From: Seonamhaeicola maritimus
Lineage (GTDB): Bacteria > Bacteroidota > Bacteroidia > Flavobacteriales > Flavobacteriaceae
DNA: 64,000 nt
Reading direction: 5' to 3'
Assembly: GCF_008056315.1 (NCBI RefSeq)
Contig: NZ_VRKQ01000010.1
Span: forward strand, 62,001-126,000
The position numbers and the translations under genes were made by a program. Under the pieces are notes generated by a model. That model was not told the origin of the DNA. It ran no database searches and saw nothing but the letters and a program-made list of their open reading frames with translations. This document shows positions 17,893-26,432 of the stretch, one piece after another; position 1 is the stretch's first letter; every line of letters begins with the position of its first letter.

Positions 17893-18228
17893 ATGCAAAA
17901 AACATATTACGATCCATCAGACTTAAGAAAATTTGGAAATATTACAGAATGGAATGAGGAATTAGGAAATAAATTTTTTGAGTACTACGGAAAAGTTTTT
18001 GAAGAAGGCGCCTTAACTGCAAGAGAAAAAGCATTAATAGCCTTAGCAGTTTCGCATACAGAACAATGCCCTTATTGTATTGATGCTTACACCAAAGACA
18101 CCTTACAACGCGGAGTAACTAAAGAAGAAATGATGGAAGCTATTCATGTTGGAGCCGCAATAAAAAGCGGTGCAACGCTTGTTCATGGTGTGCAAATGAT
18201 GAATAAGGTAAATAAACTTGAAATGTAA
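17893..18228 (+). CDS. Arsenosugar biosynthesis-associated peroxidase-like protein (carboxymuconolactone decarboxylase/AhpD fold)
   Basis: The 111-residue protein has the AhpD-like motif EQCPYCIDAYTKDTL, whose CPYC pair (about 57-60) and following residues form the redox site in this fold, and a second helix pair KEEMMEAIHVGAAIKSGATLVHG. Short single-domain proteins of this kind are a recognised companion of radical SAM enzyme ArsS. It is the first gene of the cluster and lies three bases before arsS. It may reduce an arsenic or sulfur intermediate, but the substrate is not known. Confidence 0.88.
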   Translation: MQKTYYDPSDLRKFGNITEWNEELGNKFFEYYGKVFEEGALTAREKALIALAVSHTEQCPYCIDAYTKDTLQRGVTKEEMMEAIHVGAAIKSGATLVHGVQMMNKVNKLEM

Positions 18229-18231
18229 TTA

Positions 18232-19287
18232 ATGGCTACAAAGTCACTACATAAACGCGAAAGCGAATTAGCAAACACACAAAGACAATTACAAATTTTG
18301 TCTAATGGGATTTTCCTAAACGGAGAACTACCAACTTTTAAAGATAAAATTGCGGAAACAAATCAATTTCCGTTAAAAGCAAAGAAATTGGAAGTTCTTC
18401 AAATAAACGTTGGCTACATGTGTAATCAAGTTTGTGAGCACTGTCATGTAGATGCTGGACCTGATCGAAAAGAAATCATGACACGTGAAACCATGCAACA
18501 ATGTTTGGAGGTTATCAAAAACACTGGAGCTCACACTTTAGATTTAACAGGAGGAGCACCAGAAATGAATCCTAACTTTAAGTGGTTTGTTGAAGAAGCC
18601 TCTAAAGTTGGCATTAAAGATTTCATTGTCCGCTCTAATCTAACCATTATTAAAGCAAACAAAAAGTATAATGATTTGCCAGATTTCTTTAAAAAGCATA
18701 ATGTACATGTAGTAAGTTCTATGCCGCATTGGACCCGTGGAAAAACAGACAAACAGCGTGGTGATGGTGTTTTTGATAAATCTATTGAAGCCTTAAAAGA
18801 TCTAAACGTAGTTGGTTATGGTATGCCTGATAGTGAATTAAGACTAGACTTGGTATATAACCCTTCAGGGGCATTTTTACCAAGTGATCAAGCTGGCATG
18901 GAAAAGGATTTCAAAAAGGCTTTATTGGAAGATTTTAATATTCAATTCCATAATCTATTTGCTATTACTAATCTACCCATTAGTAGATTTTTAGATTATT
19001 TAATCGCTTCCGAAAATTATGAAGATTATATGTATAATTTAGTAGAAGCATATAATCCTGCAGCGGTTGCTAATGTTATGTGTACAAACACCCTTTCAGT
19101 AAGTTGGGATGGATTTTTATATGATTGTGATTTTAACCAGATGCTGGAATTACCTGTTAATAGTAAAATAAAACACATCTCAGACTACAACGAAGAACTA
19201 CTTGAAGGCAGAAATATTGTAATTTCACAACATTGTTATGGCTGTACTGCAGGGGCCGGAAGTAGTTGCCAAGGTACGGTCGCTTAA
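18232..19287 (+). CDS. arsS: Arsenosugar biosynthesis radical SAM enzyme ArsS
   Basis: The 351-residue protein carries the radical SAM CX3CX2C triad in NVGYMCNQVCEHCHVDAG (Cys64, Cys68, Cys71), a LDLTGGAPEMNP segment (SAM-binding GGE-like) and a Cys-rich C-terminal DUF3641 region with CYGCTAGAGSSC (Cys335, Cys338, Cys346), which probably holds an auxiliary cluster. ArsS is known to join dimethylarsinous acid to the 5'-deoxyadenosyl carbon of SAM, the committed step to arsenosugars. It is followed after ten bases by the rhodanese gene. The family call is firm from the Cys pattern and the surrounding genes. Confidence 0.95.
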   Translation: MATKSLHKRESELANTQRQLQILSNGIFLNGELPTFKDKIAETNQFPLKAKKLEVLQINVGYMCNQVCEHCHVDAGPDRKEIMTRETMQQCLEVIKNTGAHTLDLTGGAPEMNPNFKWFVEEASKVGIKDFIVRSNLTIIKANKKYNDLPDFFKKHNVHVVSSMPHWTRGKTDKQRGDGVFDKSIEALKDLNVVGYGMPDSELRLDLVYNPSGAFLPSDQAGMEKDFKKALLEDFNIQFHNLFAITNLPISRFLDYLIASENYEDYMYNLVEAYNPAAVANVMCTNTLSVSWDGFLYDCDFNQMLELPVNSKIKHISDYNEELLEGRNIVISQHCYGCTAGAGSSCQGTVA

Positions 19288-19297
19288 ATTATTTATC

Positions 19298-19792
19298 ATG
19301 CAAAGGACCATTCTTTTTCTGTTTTTAATGAGTTCAGTTTATGGGTTTTCACAAAAAAACCTATCTAAACTACTTAAAAAGCATAACAACGAAAGTATTC
19401 CGTATATTTATGTAGAGGAATTGAAATCATACCCTACAAATATTATTCTTTTAGATGCTAGAGAATTAAAGGAATATGCAACCAGTCATTTAAAAGATGC
19501 TATCTGTGTTGGGTATGATTTCTTTAACATAGATTCTACTTCTCTACAAATTCCAAATAAAGACTCTATGGTTGTTGTGTATTGCTCCTTAGGTATTCGC
19601 TCCGAAGACATTGCGGAAAAACTAAAAAAGGCGGGGTATAAAAATGTCTTTAATCTTTATGGAGGAATTTTTGAATGGAAAAATCAAGACAACCCTGTTT
19701 ACAACCCTAAAGGCGACGAAACTGAAAAGGTTCATACCTTTTCAAAAGATTGGAGCAAGTGGCTAAATCAAGGCGAAAAGATTTATGAGTAA
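19298..19792 (+). CDS. Exported rhodanese-domain protein of the arsenosugar operon
   Basis: The ATG at 19298 is chosen because it begins a signal peptide (MQRTILFLFLMSSVYGFSQ); a longer frame would start inside arsS. The 164-residue product has one rhodanese domain: LLDARELKEY (about 51-60) and the active loop YCSLGIRSEDIA with Cys96. A rhodanese transfers sulfane sulfur or can reduce arsenate-type substrates in related folds. Periplasmic location within an arsenosugar cluster is notable, since most other products are cytoplasmic. It overlaps the next gene by eight bases. Function is inferred from fold and place only. Confidence 0.85.
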   Translation: MQRTILFLFLMSSVYGFSQKNLSKLLKKHNNESIPYIYVEELKSYPTNIILLDARELKEYATSHLKDAICVGYDFFNIDSTSLQIPNKDSMVVVYCSLGIRSEDIAEKLKKAGYKNVFNLYGGIFEWKNQDNPVYNPKGDETEKVHTFSKDWSKWLNQGEKIYE

Positions 19793-20414
19793 AGAACTAG
19801 TTATTGTTTTTGTGAAAAACATAAAACTTGGAAAGGTTAAAACACGTTTAGCCAAAACCATTGGTAATGAAGCCGCTTTTGAAGTTTATAAAGAACTTGT
19901 GGCAATCACAAAGAACGTTATAGATTCTATCACAACCGATGTGCATATATATTTTTCTGATGCCATAGTTGATTCAGAATGGATTGGCTATTCAAAGTCA
20001 ATTCAAAATGGGATGGATTTAGGAGACCGAATGAAAAATGCATTTAATGATGGTTTTAATTATGGCTACAATCATATAATTTTAATTGGATCTGACTTAC
20101 CTGAAATTAAAGCAAAACATATTGAGAAAGGATTTTTAGCATTAAAAGAAAAAGACACTGTTTTTGGACCTGCTGCAGATGGTGGTTATTATCTAGTTGG
20201 CATGTCAAAAATGAATAACATAATTTTTCAGGATAAACCTTGGAGTCAAGCTAATTTACTTGAAGAAACCTTAAACGAATTAACTAGAAATAGCACTACA
20301 TTTACTACTTTAGAAACTTTAAACGACATAGATACATACAAAGACTTAGAAGCCTCAAGCTTTTATAAATTGAATGTAAAATTACAAGATAAAATCAAAC
20401 AATTAAATGATTAA
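19785..20414 (+). CDS. TIGR04282-type arsenosugar biosynthesis transferase (DUF2064, CofC-like glycosyltransferase fold)
   Basis: The 209-residue protein starts FVKNIKLGKVKTRLAKTIG (nucleotide-binding RxR/K loop of CofC- and GT-A-like transferases) and has IILIGSDLPEI (about 96-106, acidic metal site) and FGPAADGGYYLVGM (about 126-139). These are the hallmarks of the DUF2064 group that co-occurs with arsS. The predicted role is to handle the sugar part of the arsenosugar, perhaps as a nucleotidyl- or glycosyltransferase. It overlaps both neighbours by eight bases, showing tight coupling. Confidence 0.88.
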   Translation: MSKELVIVFVKNIKLGKVKTRLAKTIGNEAAFEVYKELVAITKNVIDSITTDVHIYFSDAIVDSEWIGYSKSIQNGMDLGDRMKNAFNDGFNYGYNHIILIGSDLPEIKAKHIEKGFLALKEKDTVFGPAADGGYYLVGMSKMNNIIFQDKPWSQANLLEETLNELTRNSTTFTTLETLNDIDTYKDLEASSFYKLNVKLQDKIKQLND

Positions 20415-21219
20415 GCATATAGAAGAAACTGTTGAATACCTAAGAGACAAAGGATTTGAAAGTCCCGAAGTTGGTATCATTTTAGGAACGGGTTTAGGAC
20501 AATTAATTGATGATGTTGACATCATTAAACAGGTAAGCTACAATCACATTCCAAACTTCCCAACAGCAACGGTAGAATTTCATAAAGGCAAACTTATTTA
20601 CGGTAAATTAAGTGGTAAAAAAGTAATTGTTATGCAAGGGCGATTTCATTTATATGAAGGCTACTCATTGCAAGATGTCACATATCCAGTTAGAATCATG
20701 GAAAAATTAGGCATAAAAACCCTATTGGTTTCAAATGCTGCAGGCGCCATCAATTTAAACTTCAAAAAAAGTGAGTTAATGCTGATTGATGACCACATCA
20801 ATCTACAAGGAAAATCGCCTTTGGCTTTTCGAGGCGTTGAACTATTAGGTGAGCGCTTTACAGACATGAGTGCACCTTATGATGCTGAAATAAACTCACA
20901 ATTTGAATCTATAGCTAAACAAAACAACATCACACTACATAAAGGAGTATATGTTTCCGTTCTTGGACCTCAATTAGAAACTAGAGCAGAATACCGTATG
21001 CTAAAACTTATTGGTGCAGACGCTGTTGGCATGAGTACCGTTCCAGAAGTTATAGTGGCTAATCATCTAAAATTAAAAGTGGCAGCGGTGTCAGTTTTAA
21101 CAGATGAGTGCGACCCAGATAACTTAGAACCAATAAATATTGAAGATATCATTGCAAATGCTGCCAAGGCAGAACCAAATATGATAACACTATTTAAAGA
21201 ATTGATTAGAACACTTTAA
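20407..21219 (+). CDS. Purine nucleoside phosphorylase (PNP family 1)
   Basis: The 270-residue protein has the trimeric PNP signatures GIILGTGLGQL (about 23-33), the phosphate site VMQGRFHLYEGYS (about 77-89), LLVSNAAGAIN (about 110-120), and VLGPQLETRAEYRM with GADAVGMSTVPE (about 183-215), including the base-binding Glu in LETRAEY and the ending around Asn in the VLTDECDP loop. It would split a purine base from a ribonucleoside with phosphate. Inside this operon it is well placed to release adenine from dimethylarsinoyl-5'-deoxyadenosine made by ArsS, giving the ribosyl arsenical for glycosylation; that link is an inference. Confidence 0.92.
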   Translation: MIKHIEETVEYLRDKGFESPEVGIILGTGLGQLIDDVDIIKQVSYNHIPNFPTATVEFHKGKLIYGKLSGKKVIVMQGRFHLYEGYSLQDVTYPVRIMEKLGIKTLLVSNAAGAINLNFKKSELMLIDDHINLQGKSPLAFRGVELLGERFTDMSAPYDAEINSQFESIAKQNNITLHKGVYVSVLGPQLETRAEYRMLKLIGADAVGMSTVPEVIVANHLKLKVAAVSVLTDECDPDNLEPINIEDIIANAAKAEPNMITLFKELIRTL

Positions 21220-21255
21220 CTAGTAAACAGTATCAAGTTTCCAGTAATCACCCGT

Positions 21256-21290
21256 ATAACTGCTAACTGTAGACTGAAGACTGCCAACTG
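21256..21290 (+). repeat. Tandem degenerate heptamer repeat, five units of nnnACTG
   Basis: ATAACTG, CTAACTG, TAGACTG, AAGACTG and CCAACTG follow each other without a gap. Only the last four bases of each unit are constant. The tract lies in the gap between the phosphorylase gene and arsM, the one long spacer inside the operon. Confidence 0.8.
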
Positions 21291-21301
21291 AACACTAAAA
21301 C

Positions 21302-22270
21302 ATGAGTTACTTAGAAACCACAAAAGACGTATATAAAGAAGCTGCCTTAACCCCAGATGTAGGCTTGTGTTGTACCACAAATCCTATTTGGGAATTACCT
21401 GGATTAAAAATTCCGAAAATCATGCAGGAAATGAATTATGGTTGTGGCTCCACGGTGCATGCTCGAGACTTATCAAACAATCCAAAAATGTTATATGTAG
21501 GTGTTGGTGGTGGTATGGAGCTGTTACAATTCTCATATTTTAATCGTGAAAAAAGTGGTGTTATTGGTATTGATGTGGTTGATGAGATGCTAGAAGCTTC
21601 CCGTAAAAACTTTAAAGAAGCCGAAGACTTAAACCCTTGGTTTAAAAGTGACTTTATTGATTTACTAAAAGGAGACGCATTAAATCTTCCTGTTGAGGAT
21701 AATAGTGTTGATGTTGCGGCACAGAATTGTTTGTTTAATATTTTCAAAGAAGAGGATTTAAAAAAGGCCATTACTGAAATGTATCGTGTTTTAAAACCTC
21801 ATGGCCGTTTAGTAATGAGTGACCCTACATGTGAGCAACCTATGAGTGATGCACTACGTAATGATGATAGGCTACGTGCTTTATGCCTTAGCGGAAGTCT
21901 ACCTATAAAAGAATACGTTAAAATGCTGACCGGTGCTGGTTTTGGAACCATAGAGATTAGAGCCAGAAAACCTTATAGAGTTTTAAGCCCAAAGCATTAT
22001 GAAACTGAAGAATTGATTTATATAGAATCTATAGAAGTTGCGGCTATAAAAGACCCAATGCCAGCAGACGGACCATGCATTTTCACTGGTAAAGCAGCTA
22101 TCTATTTTGGCGATGATGATTTTGTTGATGATAATGCTGGACATATTTTACTAAAAAACCAGCCATTAGCCATATGCGATAAAACTGCAGCTAATTTAGC
22201 TGCCTTAAATAGAGACGATATTTTTATTAGCGAATCTAACTATCATTATGATGGTGGTGGATGTTGCTAG
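21302..22270 (+). CDS. arsM: Arsenite methyltransferase ArsM, arsenosugar-cluster type
   Basis: The 322-residue protein is a class I SAM methyltransferase with the SAM loop LYVGVGGGMELL (about 64-75), IGIDVVDEML, and a post-I acidic motif near GDALNLPVEDNSVDVAAQN. Cysteines likely to bind As(III) are Cys23/Cys24 (GLCCTTN), Cys48 (YGCGST), the NCLFNIF Cys near 144 and PTCEQP; the chain ends in GGGCC. ArsM methylates arsenite to mono- and dimethyl forms, the substrate of ArsS. Its presence in one operon with arsS makes the pathway nearly complete. A gap of 82 bases precedes it. Confidence 0.95.
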   Translation: MSYLETTKDVYKEAALTPDVGLCCTTNPIWELPGLKIPKIMQEMNYGCGSTVHARDLSNNPKMLYVGVGGGMELLQFSYFNREKSGVIGIDVVDEMLEASRKNFKEAEDLNPWFKSDFIDLLKGDALNLPVEDNSVDVAAQNCLFNIFKEEDLKKAITEMYRVLKPHGRLVMSDPTCEQPMSDALRNDDRLRALCLSGSLPIKEYVKMLTGAGFGTIEIRARKPYRVLSPKHYETEELIYIESIEVAAIKDPMPADGPCIFTGKAAIYFGDDDFVDDNAGHILLKNQPLAICDKTAANLAALNRDDIFISESNYHYDGGGCC

Positions 22271-22283
22271 ATTTTAATTTACC

Positions 22284-23159
22284 ATGCGTTTTTTATGCCT
22301 CCTTTTTATTATATGTTGTTTCGCGTCTTGTAAAGTAAATAAAGACATAATTGCTAAAGAAGAAACCGAGAAAACAACAATTAATGCAGAAAAAACTGCT
22401 GATGGTATAGTTGAAGTTATTAAAGACACAATTGAAATTCCAATAGAAGAAACTCAAAAAGTTAATACAGAAAATCACGAGTTTAATCAGATAGTAACCA
22501 AAAGAACTATTAGTTCTCATGATTTATGGAACGAACTTTTACAAAAGTATGTTTCAGAAGATGGCAAAGTTGATTACCAGGGTCTTAAATCGGAAAAAGA
22601 AGATTTCTATGGCTACATTCATATTTTAAACTTAATCTATCAGCATGAAAGTTTCAATATCCTTTCACAAAAGCAAAAACTAGCTTATTGGATTAATGCT
22701 TACAATGTTTTCACTGTAGACTTAATTCTTAGAAACCATCCTGTTAAAAGTATAAAAAACATCAAAAATCCTTGGAAGCAGCGCTATTGGAAATTGGGAG
22801 ACAAATGGTATAATTTAGATGAAATTGAGCATCAAATTTTGAGAAAAATGGATGAACCAAGAATTCATTTTGCCATTAATTGCGCCTCAATTTCTTGTCC
22901 TAAATTGCAAAATAAAGCTTTCACACAAGTCAACTTAGAGGAACAACTAACCAAGGCCACTAATGATTTTTTAAATGATAGCTCTAAGAACAATTTATCT
23001 AAAGATAAGATTCATATTTCAAAATTGTTTCAGTGGTTTGCTAAAGATTTTAAAAAAAAGGGCTCTTTAATTGATTTTTTAAATCAATATTCTAAGTTTC
23101 AAATTTCCAATAAAGCAAAAAAGAGTTTTATGGACTATAACTGGGATCTGAATGAATAA
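22284..23159 (+). CDS. DUF547 lipoprotein of the arsenosugar operon
   Basis: The 291-residue protein has a lipoprotein signal (LLFIICCFASC), a low-complexity Lys/Glu/Thr-rich linker (about 20-75), and a DUF547 domain from about residue 80 (YVSEDGKVDYQGL, KQKLAYWINAYNVFTVDLIL, RIHFAINCASISCPKL, LFQWFAKDFKKKG). The conserved Cys pair in INCASISCPKL is intact. DUF547 has no assigned reaction, although members are common in envelope and redox loci. It lies 13 bases after arsM and overlaps the last gene by eight bases. A second DUF547 protein occurs at 30336-31046. Confidence 0.88.
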   Translation: MRFLCLLFIICCFASCKVNKDIIAKEETEKTTINAEKTADGIVEVIKDTIEIPIEETQKVNTENHEFNQIVTKRTISSHDLWNELLQKYVSEDGKVDYQGLKSEKEDFYGYIHILNLIYQHESFNILSQKQKLAYWINAYNVFTVDLILRNHPVKSIKNIKNPWKQRYWKLGDKWYNLDEIEHQILRKMDEPRIHFAINCASISCPKLQNKAFTQVNLEEQLTKATNDFLNDSSKNNLSKDKIHISKLFQWFAKDFKKKGSLIDFLNQYSKFQISNKAKKSFMDYNWDLNE

Positions 23160-23913
23160 TATTTCAATCATTATACCTACTTTAAATGAAGCGGCGCATA
23201 TTAAACAGCTCCTCATTCATCTTTTGAATAATTCTTCAAAAAAAAACATCTCAGAAATTATAATTGTGGATGGCGGCAGTAATGATAGCACTAAAAAAAT
23301 AATAGAATCATTCACAATAACCAGAAAACAGTTACTACCTACAATAAACCAACAAACCGCGAAAGAGGACATCGTTATCCAGCTTATTCATTCTGAAAAA
23401 GGGCGTGCAAAACAAATGAATTTAGGAGCAAAAAATGCTACTGGAAATATTCTTTATTTCTTACATGCAGATTCAATTCCACCCAAACATTTTGACCAAC
23501 TTATAATAGGCGAAGTAGAAAAAGGTAATGAAGCAGGCTGTTTTAGAATGAAATTTAACAGTAACCATTGGTGGCTAAAGATAGCTGGTTGGTTAACTAA
23601 ATTTCCATGGCGTATTGCACGTGGCGGAGACCAAAGTCAGTTTGTAACCAAATCACTATTTAATGATATTGGTTGTTATAATGAGAAATATATAATTTAT
23701 GAAGATAATGATTTAATTAGCAAGCTTTATAAACAGAAACAGTTTGTAGTTATTCAAGAATGGCTTATAACTTCTCCTAGATGTTATTCTGCTCACGGTG
23801 TTTGGAAATTACAATTTCACTATTGGAACATTCATTTAAGAAAGTGGTTGGGAGCTGAGGCTCAGACTTTAAACAACTATTATTTAAAACACGTTCTTGT
23901 TAAAAAATCATAA
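23152..23913 (+). CDS. TIGR04283-type arsenosugar biosynthesis glycosyltransferase (GT2)
   Basis: The 253-residue GT-A enzyme shows NISIIIPTLNEAAHI at the N-terminus, IVDGGSNDST (nucleotide site), the family-typical SEKGRAKQMNLGAKNATGN and LHADSIPP (metal-binding acidic position), and the CFRMKFNSNHWWLK segment with GGDQSQFV. These define the TIGR04283 group that travels with arsS. It would attach the arsenic-bearing ribose to an aglycone such as glycerol-type acceptors, or act on a related step; the acceptor is unknown. It is the last gene of the cluster; no clear terminator follows. Confidence 0.92.
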   Translation: MNNISIIIPTLNEAAHIKQLLIHLLNNSSKKNISEIIIVDGGSNDSTKKIIESFTITRKQLLPTINQQTAKEDIVIQLIHSEKGRAKQMNLGAKNATGNILYFLHADSIPPKHFDQLIIGEVEKGNEAGCFRMKFNSNHWWLKIAGWLTKFPWRIARGGDQSQFVTKSLFNDIGCYNEKYIIYEDNDLISKLYKQKQFVVIQEWLITSPRCYSAHGVWKLQFHYWNIHLRKWLGAEAQTLNNYYLKHVLVKKS

Positions 23914-23986
23914 AACTGATGTAACAAAAAGTTAATTCTCAGGTCTTCTTTTTGTAATGACTTCAATTCACTGCAAAATAAAACCA

Positions 23987-25516
23987 ATGAAGTATTCCAT
24001 AACTATTCTACTTTGTTTAGTAACCTCAACTTTTTCATTTTCCCAAGAGTCTATTAGTGCCAAATTAATTGATTCGACAAACCAAAAACCCATTGCTTTT
24101 GCAAATATTAGTTTTGGTAAAAAATCTGGTGTTATTAGTAATAGTAATGGTGATTTTCAAATTCACTTTAAAAAGAAAATTTCCACCAAAGATTCTTTAT
24201 TCATTAGTTGTTTAGGGTATAGAAATAAATCTATTCCGGTTTTGGATTTTACAGACAACATTATTTTTTTAAGTCAAAAATCTATTGAGCTAGATGAAGT
24301 TCTTGTATCAAACAAAACCTTTACAACAGAAGAAATCATTGAAAAGGTTAACCAAAATCTAAAGATGAATTATGGTTTTGATTTTGATAAAAGCAAACTC
24401 TTTTATCGAGAGTCCTACTTTAATAAAATCACCAAAAACAGCATTGATGTTAAAGAATCTACAATTCCCGAATTCAATCAAAAGTTTATAGATAGTATTA
24501 TGACTATTATGCCTAAAGAAGCTGATGATTACACCGAAATATTAGGCGAACTATTCACTAAATCTGCAGAAGAAGAAACCAATAAATTAGATATTATTAA
24601 GGCCTCTCATTTATATGATAAGAAAAAAGAAGTCTCTTTTGAAGGTCTTGAAAAACGCTTTAATGACATCTTTAAAAAACACATTAAACGAGACTCCTAT
24701 TTTAAGATTAAATCTGGTATTTTCGGAACCAAAGAAGAAATTGATTCTTCATTCTTTGATAGTGCAGACAATAAAGTGAAAAAAGAAAAAGAACAGACCG
24801 AAGCCTTTTTAAAAGAACAGAAAAAACGTGAACAAGAACGTAAAGAGAACTTTTTAAAATATAGAAAGCGTACAATTACCAATCTTAAGCATGACAGTTT
24901 TATTTTTGAAGACTCTCATTTAAATTTCTTGGAAAAATCTAAAAAGTATGATTTTGAGATTCTAGATTACCTTTTTTTAAACAACAATTTTGTTTACAAA
25001 ATGAGTTTTGAACCAAAACGAGGTGCTGATTACAAAGGCACATTATACATAAACACTGATGATTTTGCCATTATAAGAGTTGATTATGAAAACATAAAAC
25101 CAATAAGAAATTTTAGACTTTTAGGTATATCATATCAGGAAAAAACACACAATGGTACTTTAATATATTCTAAAAATGGCACAGGTGTTTATACTTTGAA
25201 ATATGCCGAATCTGAAAATGAAAATAATTTTGGTATTAAACGCCCACTAAAAATTATTGAAAAAAACAAAAATGTAAAAGGCAGAAGAAAGCAGAATGAA
25301 TTATCAACCGATTTGCATTTTATTATGTCTAATATTACTAGAAAAGAGTTGGTGGTTTTTGAAAGTGAATCTATAGATAACGCCACTTTCTCTGCTTATA
25401 CTGAAACACCAAATGTGAGCCCCACCTATTTACCAGCGTACGACCCTAAATTTTGGGAAGGGCATAACGTTATTGAACCTAATCAGGCTATTAAAGATTT
25501 TAAGAGTATAGATTAA
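23987..25516 (+). CDS. Exported protein with carboxypeptidase-regulatory-like domain
   Basis: The ATG at 23987 starts a signal peptide (MKYSITILLCLVTSTFSFSQ), so the longer frame from 23957 is not used. The 509-residue protein opens with a carboxypeptidase-regulatory-like beta-sandwich (ISAKLIDSTNQKPIAFANIS to about residue 95), as in TonB-dependent proteins, but has no barrel. The rest is a conserved flavobacterial region with a highly charged Lys/Glu segment (about 265-305) and strand-rich C-terminal half containing FEPKRGADYKGTLYINTDDFAI. Function unknown, probably periplasmic or surface. It ends base to base with the convergent phosphatase gene. Confidence 0.8.
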   Translation: MKYSITILLCLVTSTFSFSQESISAKLIDSTNQKPIAFANISFGKKSGVISNSNGDFQIHFKKKISTKDSLFISCLGYRNKSIPVLDFTDNIIFLSQKSIELDEVLVSNKTFTTEEIIEKVNQNLKMNYGFDFDKSKLFYRESYFNKITKNSIDVKESTIPEFNQKFIDSIMTIMPKEADDYTEILGELFTKSAEEETNKLDIIKASHLYDKKKEVSFEGLEKRFNDIFKKHIKRDSYFKIKSGIFGTKEEIDSSFFDSADNKVKKEKEQTEAFLKEQKKREQERKENFLKYRKRTITNLKHDSFIFEDSHLNFLEKSKKYDFEILDYLFLNNNFVYKMSFEPKRGADYKGTLYINTDDFAIIRVDYENIKPIRNFRLLGISYQEKTHNGTLIYSKNGTGVYTLKYAESENENNFGIKRPLKIIEKNKNVKGRRKQNELSTDLHFIMSNITRKELVVFESESIDNATFSAYTETPNVSPTYLPAYDPKFWEGHNVIEPNQAIKDFKSID

Positions 25517-26245
25517 TTATTTATTCCTCCCCTTCTCATCTGGATATAACGATGGCAACTCATCACTTTGCCATAATGTTTTAGTATCAATATCTATGGC
25601 TGACAACTTTCCTGTAAAAGCAGCGCCTGTATCTATATTCCATACATTAATAGCTTGCATTGGTGTCATAGAATTGTAATGGATTGTTGGGGTATGACCA
25701 ATATAAATTTCTTTGTAATGTTTTAAACGTTTTGGATAGAGCTCTGAGTTTTTCTCAATGCGTTTATCCATGGTTGTAGCCATTTCCCAAAGGGTTCTAT
25801 CAAAATATAAAGTAGTTTGAAACACTTCTTTTTCTACACCGTGCATAGATGTAAATCCGGCATGTAAAAACAATCTGTTTTCTGCATCAATATGATACAT
25901 TTTCATATTTTCAAAGAAGGTTAAATGGGCTATCTTTTGGTCTTCGGTAAAGCCATCATAACTTTCCATAGTTTCTTTACCGCCGTGCATATACCAAGTT
26001 GGGTTTACTTCACCGCTTCTTAACCATTCTTCTGCCCAAACATCATGATTGCCTTTAATAAAAATACAATCTATGGTTCCTGATAGTTCTATTAAAAATT
26101 GAATGACCTGAGCAGCTTCACTCCATCCATCAACATAATCGCCTACAAAGATTAGACTATCTTCATCTTTTACCTCAACATTATTTAATACTTGAATTAA
26201 GGCTTTTAATCCGCCATGAATATCACCAATTGCAATTGTTCGCAT
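25517..26245 (-). CDS. PP-family metallophosphatase (serine/threonine phosphatase/ApaH-like)
   Basis: The 242-residue cytoplasmic protein has the full set of calcineurin-like motifs: GDIHGGLKAL (about 8-17), GDYVDGWSEA (about 35-44), GNHDVWAEEW (about 65-74), and late His residues in FLHAGFTS and YIGHTPTIHY. The layout fits bacterial PrpA/PrpE-like phosphoprotein phosphatases or ApaH-like diadenosine hydrolases; the sequence does not separate these. Downstream lies a dispersed repeat copy on the upstream side of the gene (26338-26422). Confidence 0.85.
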   Translation of the reverse strand: MRTIAIGDIHGGLKALIQVLNNVEVKDEDSLIFVGDYVDGWSEAAQVIQFLIELSGTIDCIFIKGNHDVWAEEWLRSGEVNPTWYMHGGKETMESYDGFTEDQKIAHLTFFENMKMYHIDAENRLFLHAGFTSMHGVEKEVFQTTLYFDRTLWEMATTMDKRIEKNSELYPKRLKHYKEIYIGHTPTIHYNSMTPMQAINVWNIDTGAAFTGKLSAIDIDTKTLWQSDELPSLYPDEKGRNK

Positions 26246-26337
26246 TACTAAAACAAATTTTTTGCAAAACTAAGGGTTTACTTGAATTATGAAAACTTGA
26301 ACAAAAGATTTATTGATTTGTTAACCTACTGTAAAAT

Positions 26338-26422
26338 GCGTTAGGGATTGAGGCATTTGTGAAGCTCCCCGACGAAGAAGGGAGCGACTGCCGAAAGCCC
26401 GACCCCTTGTGGGTAACGCCCA
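26338..26422 (+). repeat. Dispersed ~85-bp intergenic repeat, copy A
   Basis: The copy begins GCGTTAGGGATTG and ends GAAAGCCCGACC..GGGTAACGCCCA, with GCGTTA and TAACGC as inverted ends. The middle differs from copies B and C and instead has a GCTCCC...GGGAGC hairpin. It lies between the start of the phosphatase gene and the stop of the Omp85 gene. Confidence 0.85.
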
Positions 26423-26432
26423 AATAATAAAA

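Noticed and set aside
19238-19297. Longer N-terminus for the rhodanese protein
   Set aside because: It lies within arsS and would bury the signal peptide; the ATG at 19298 starts a clean one.
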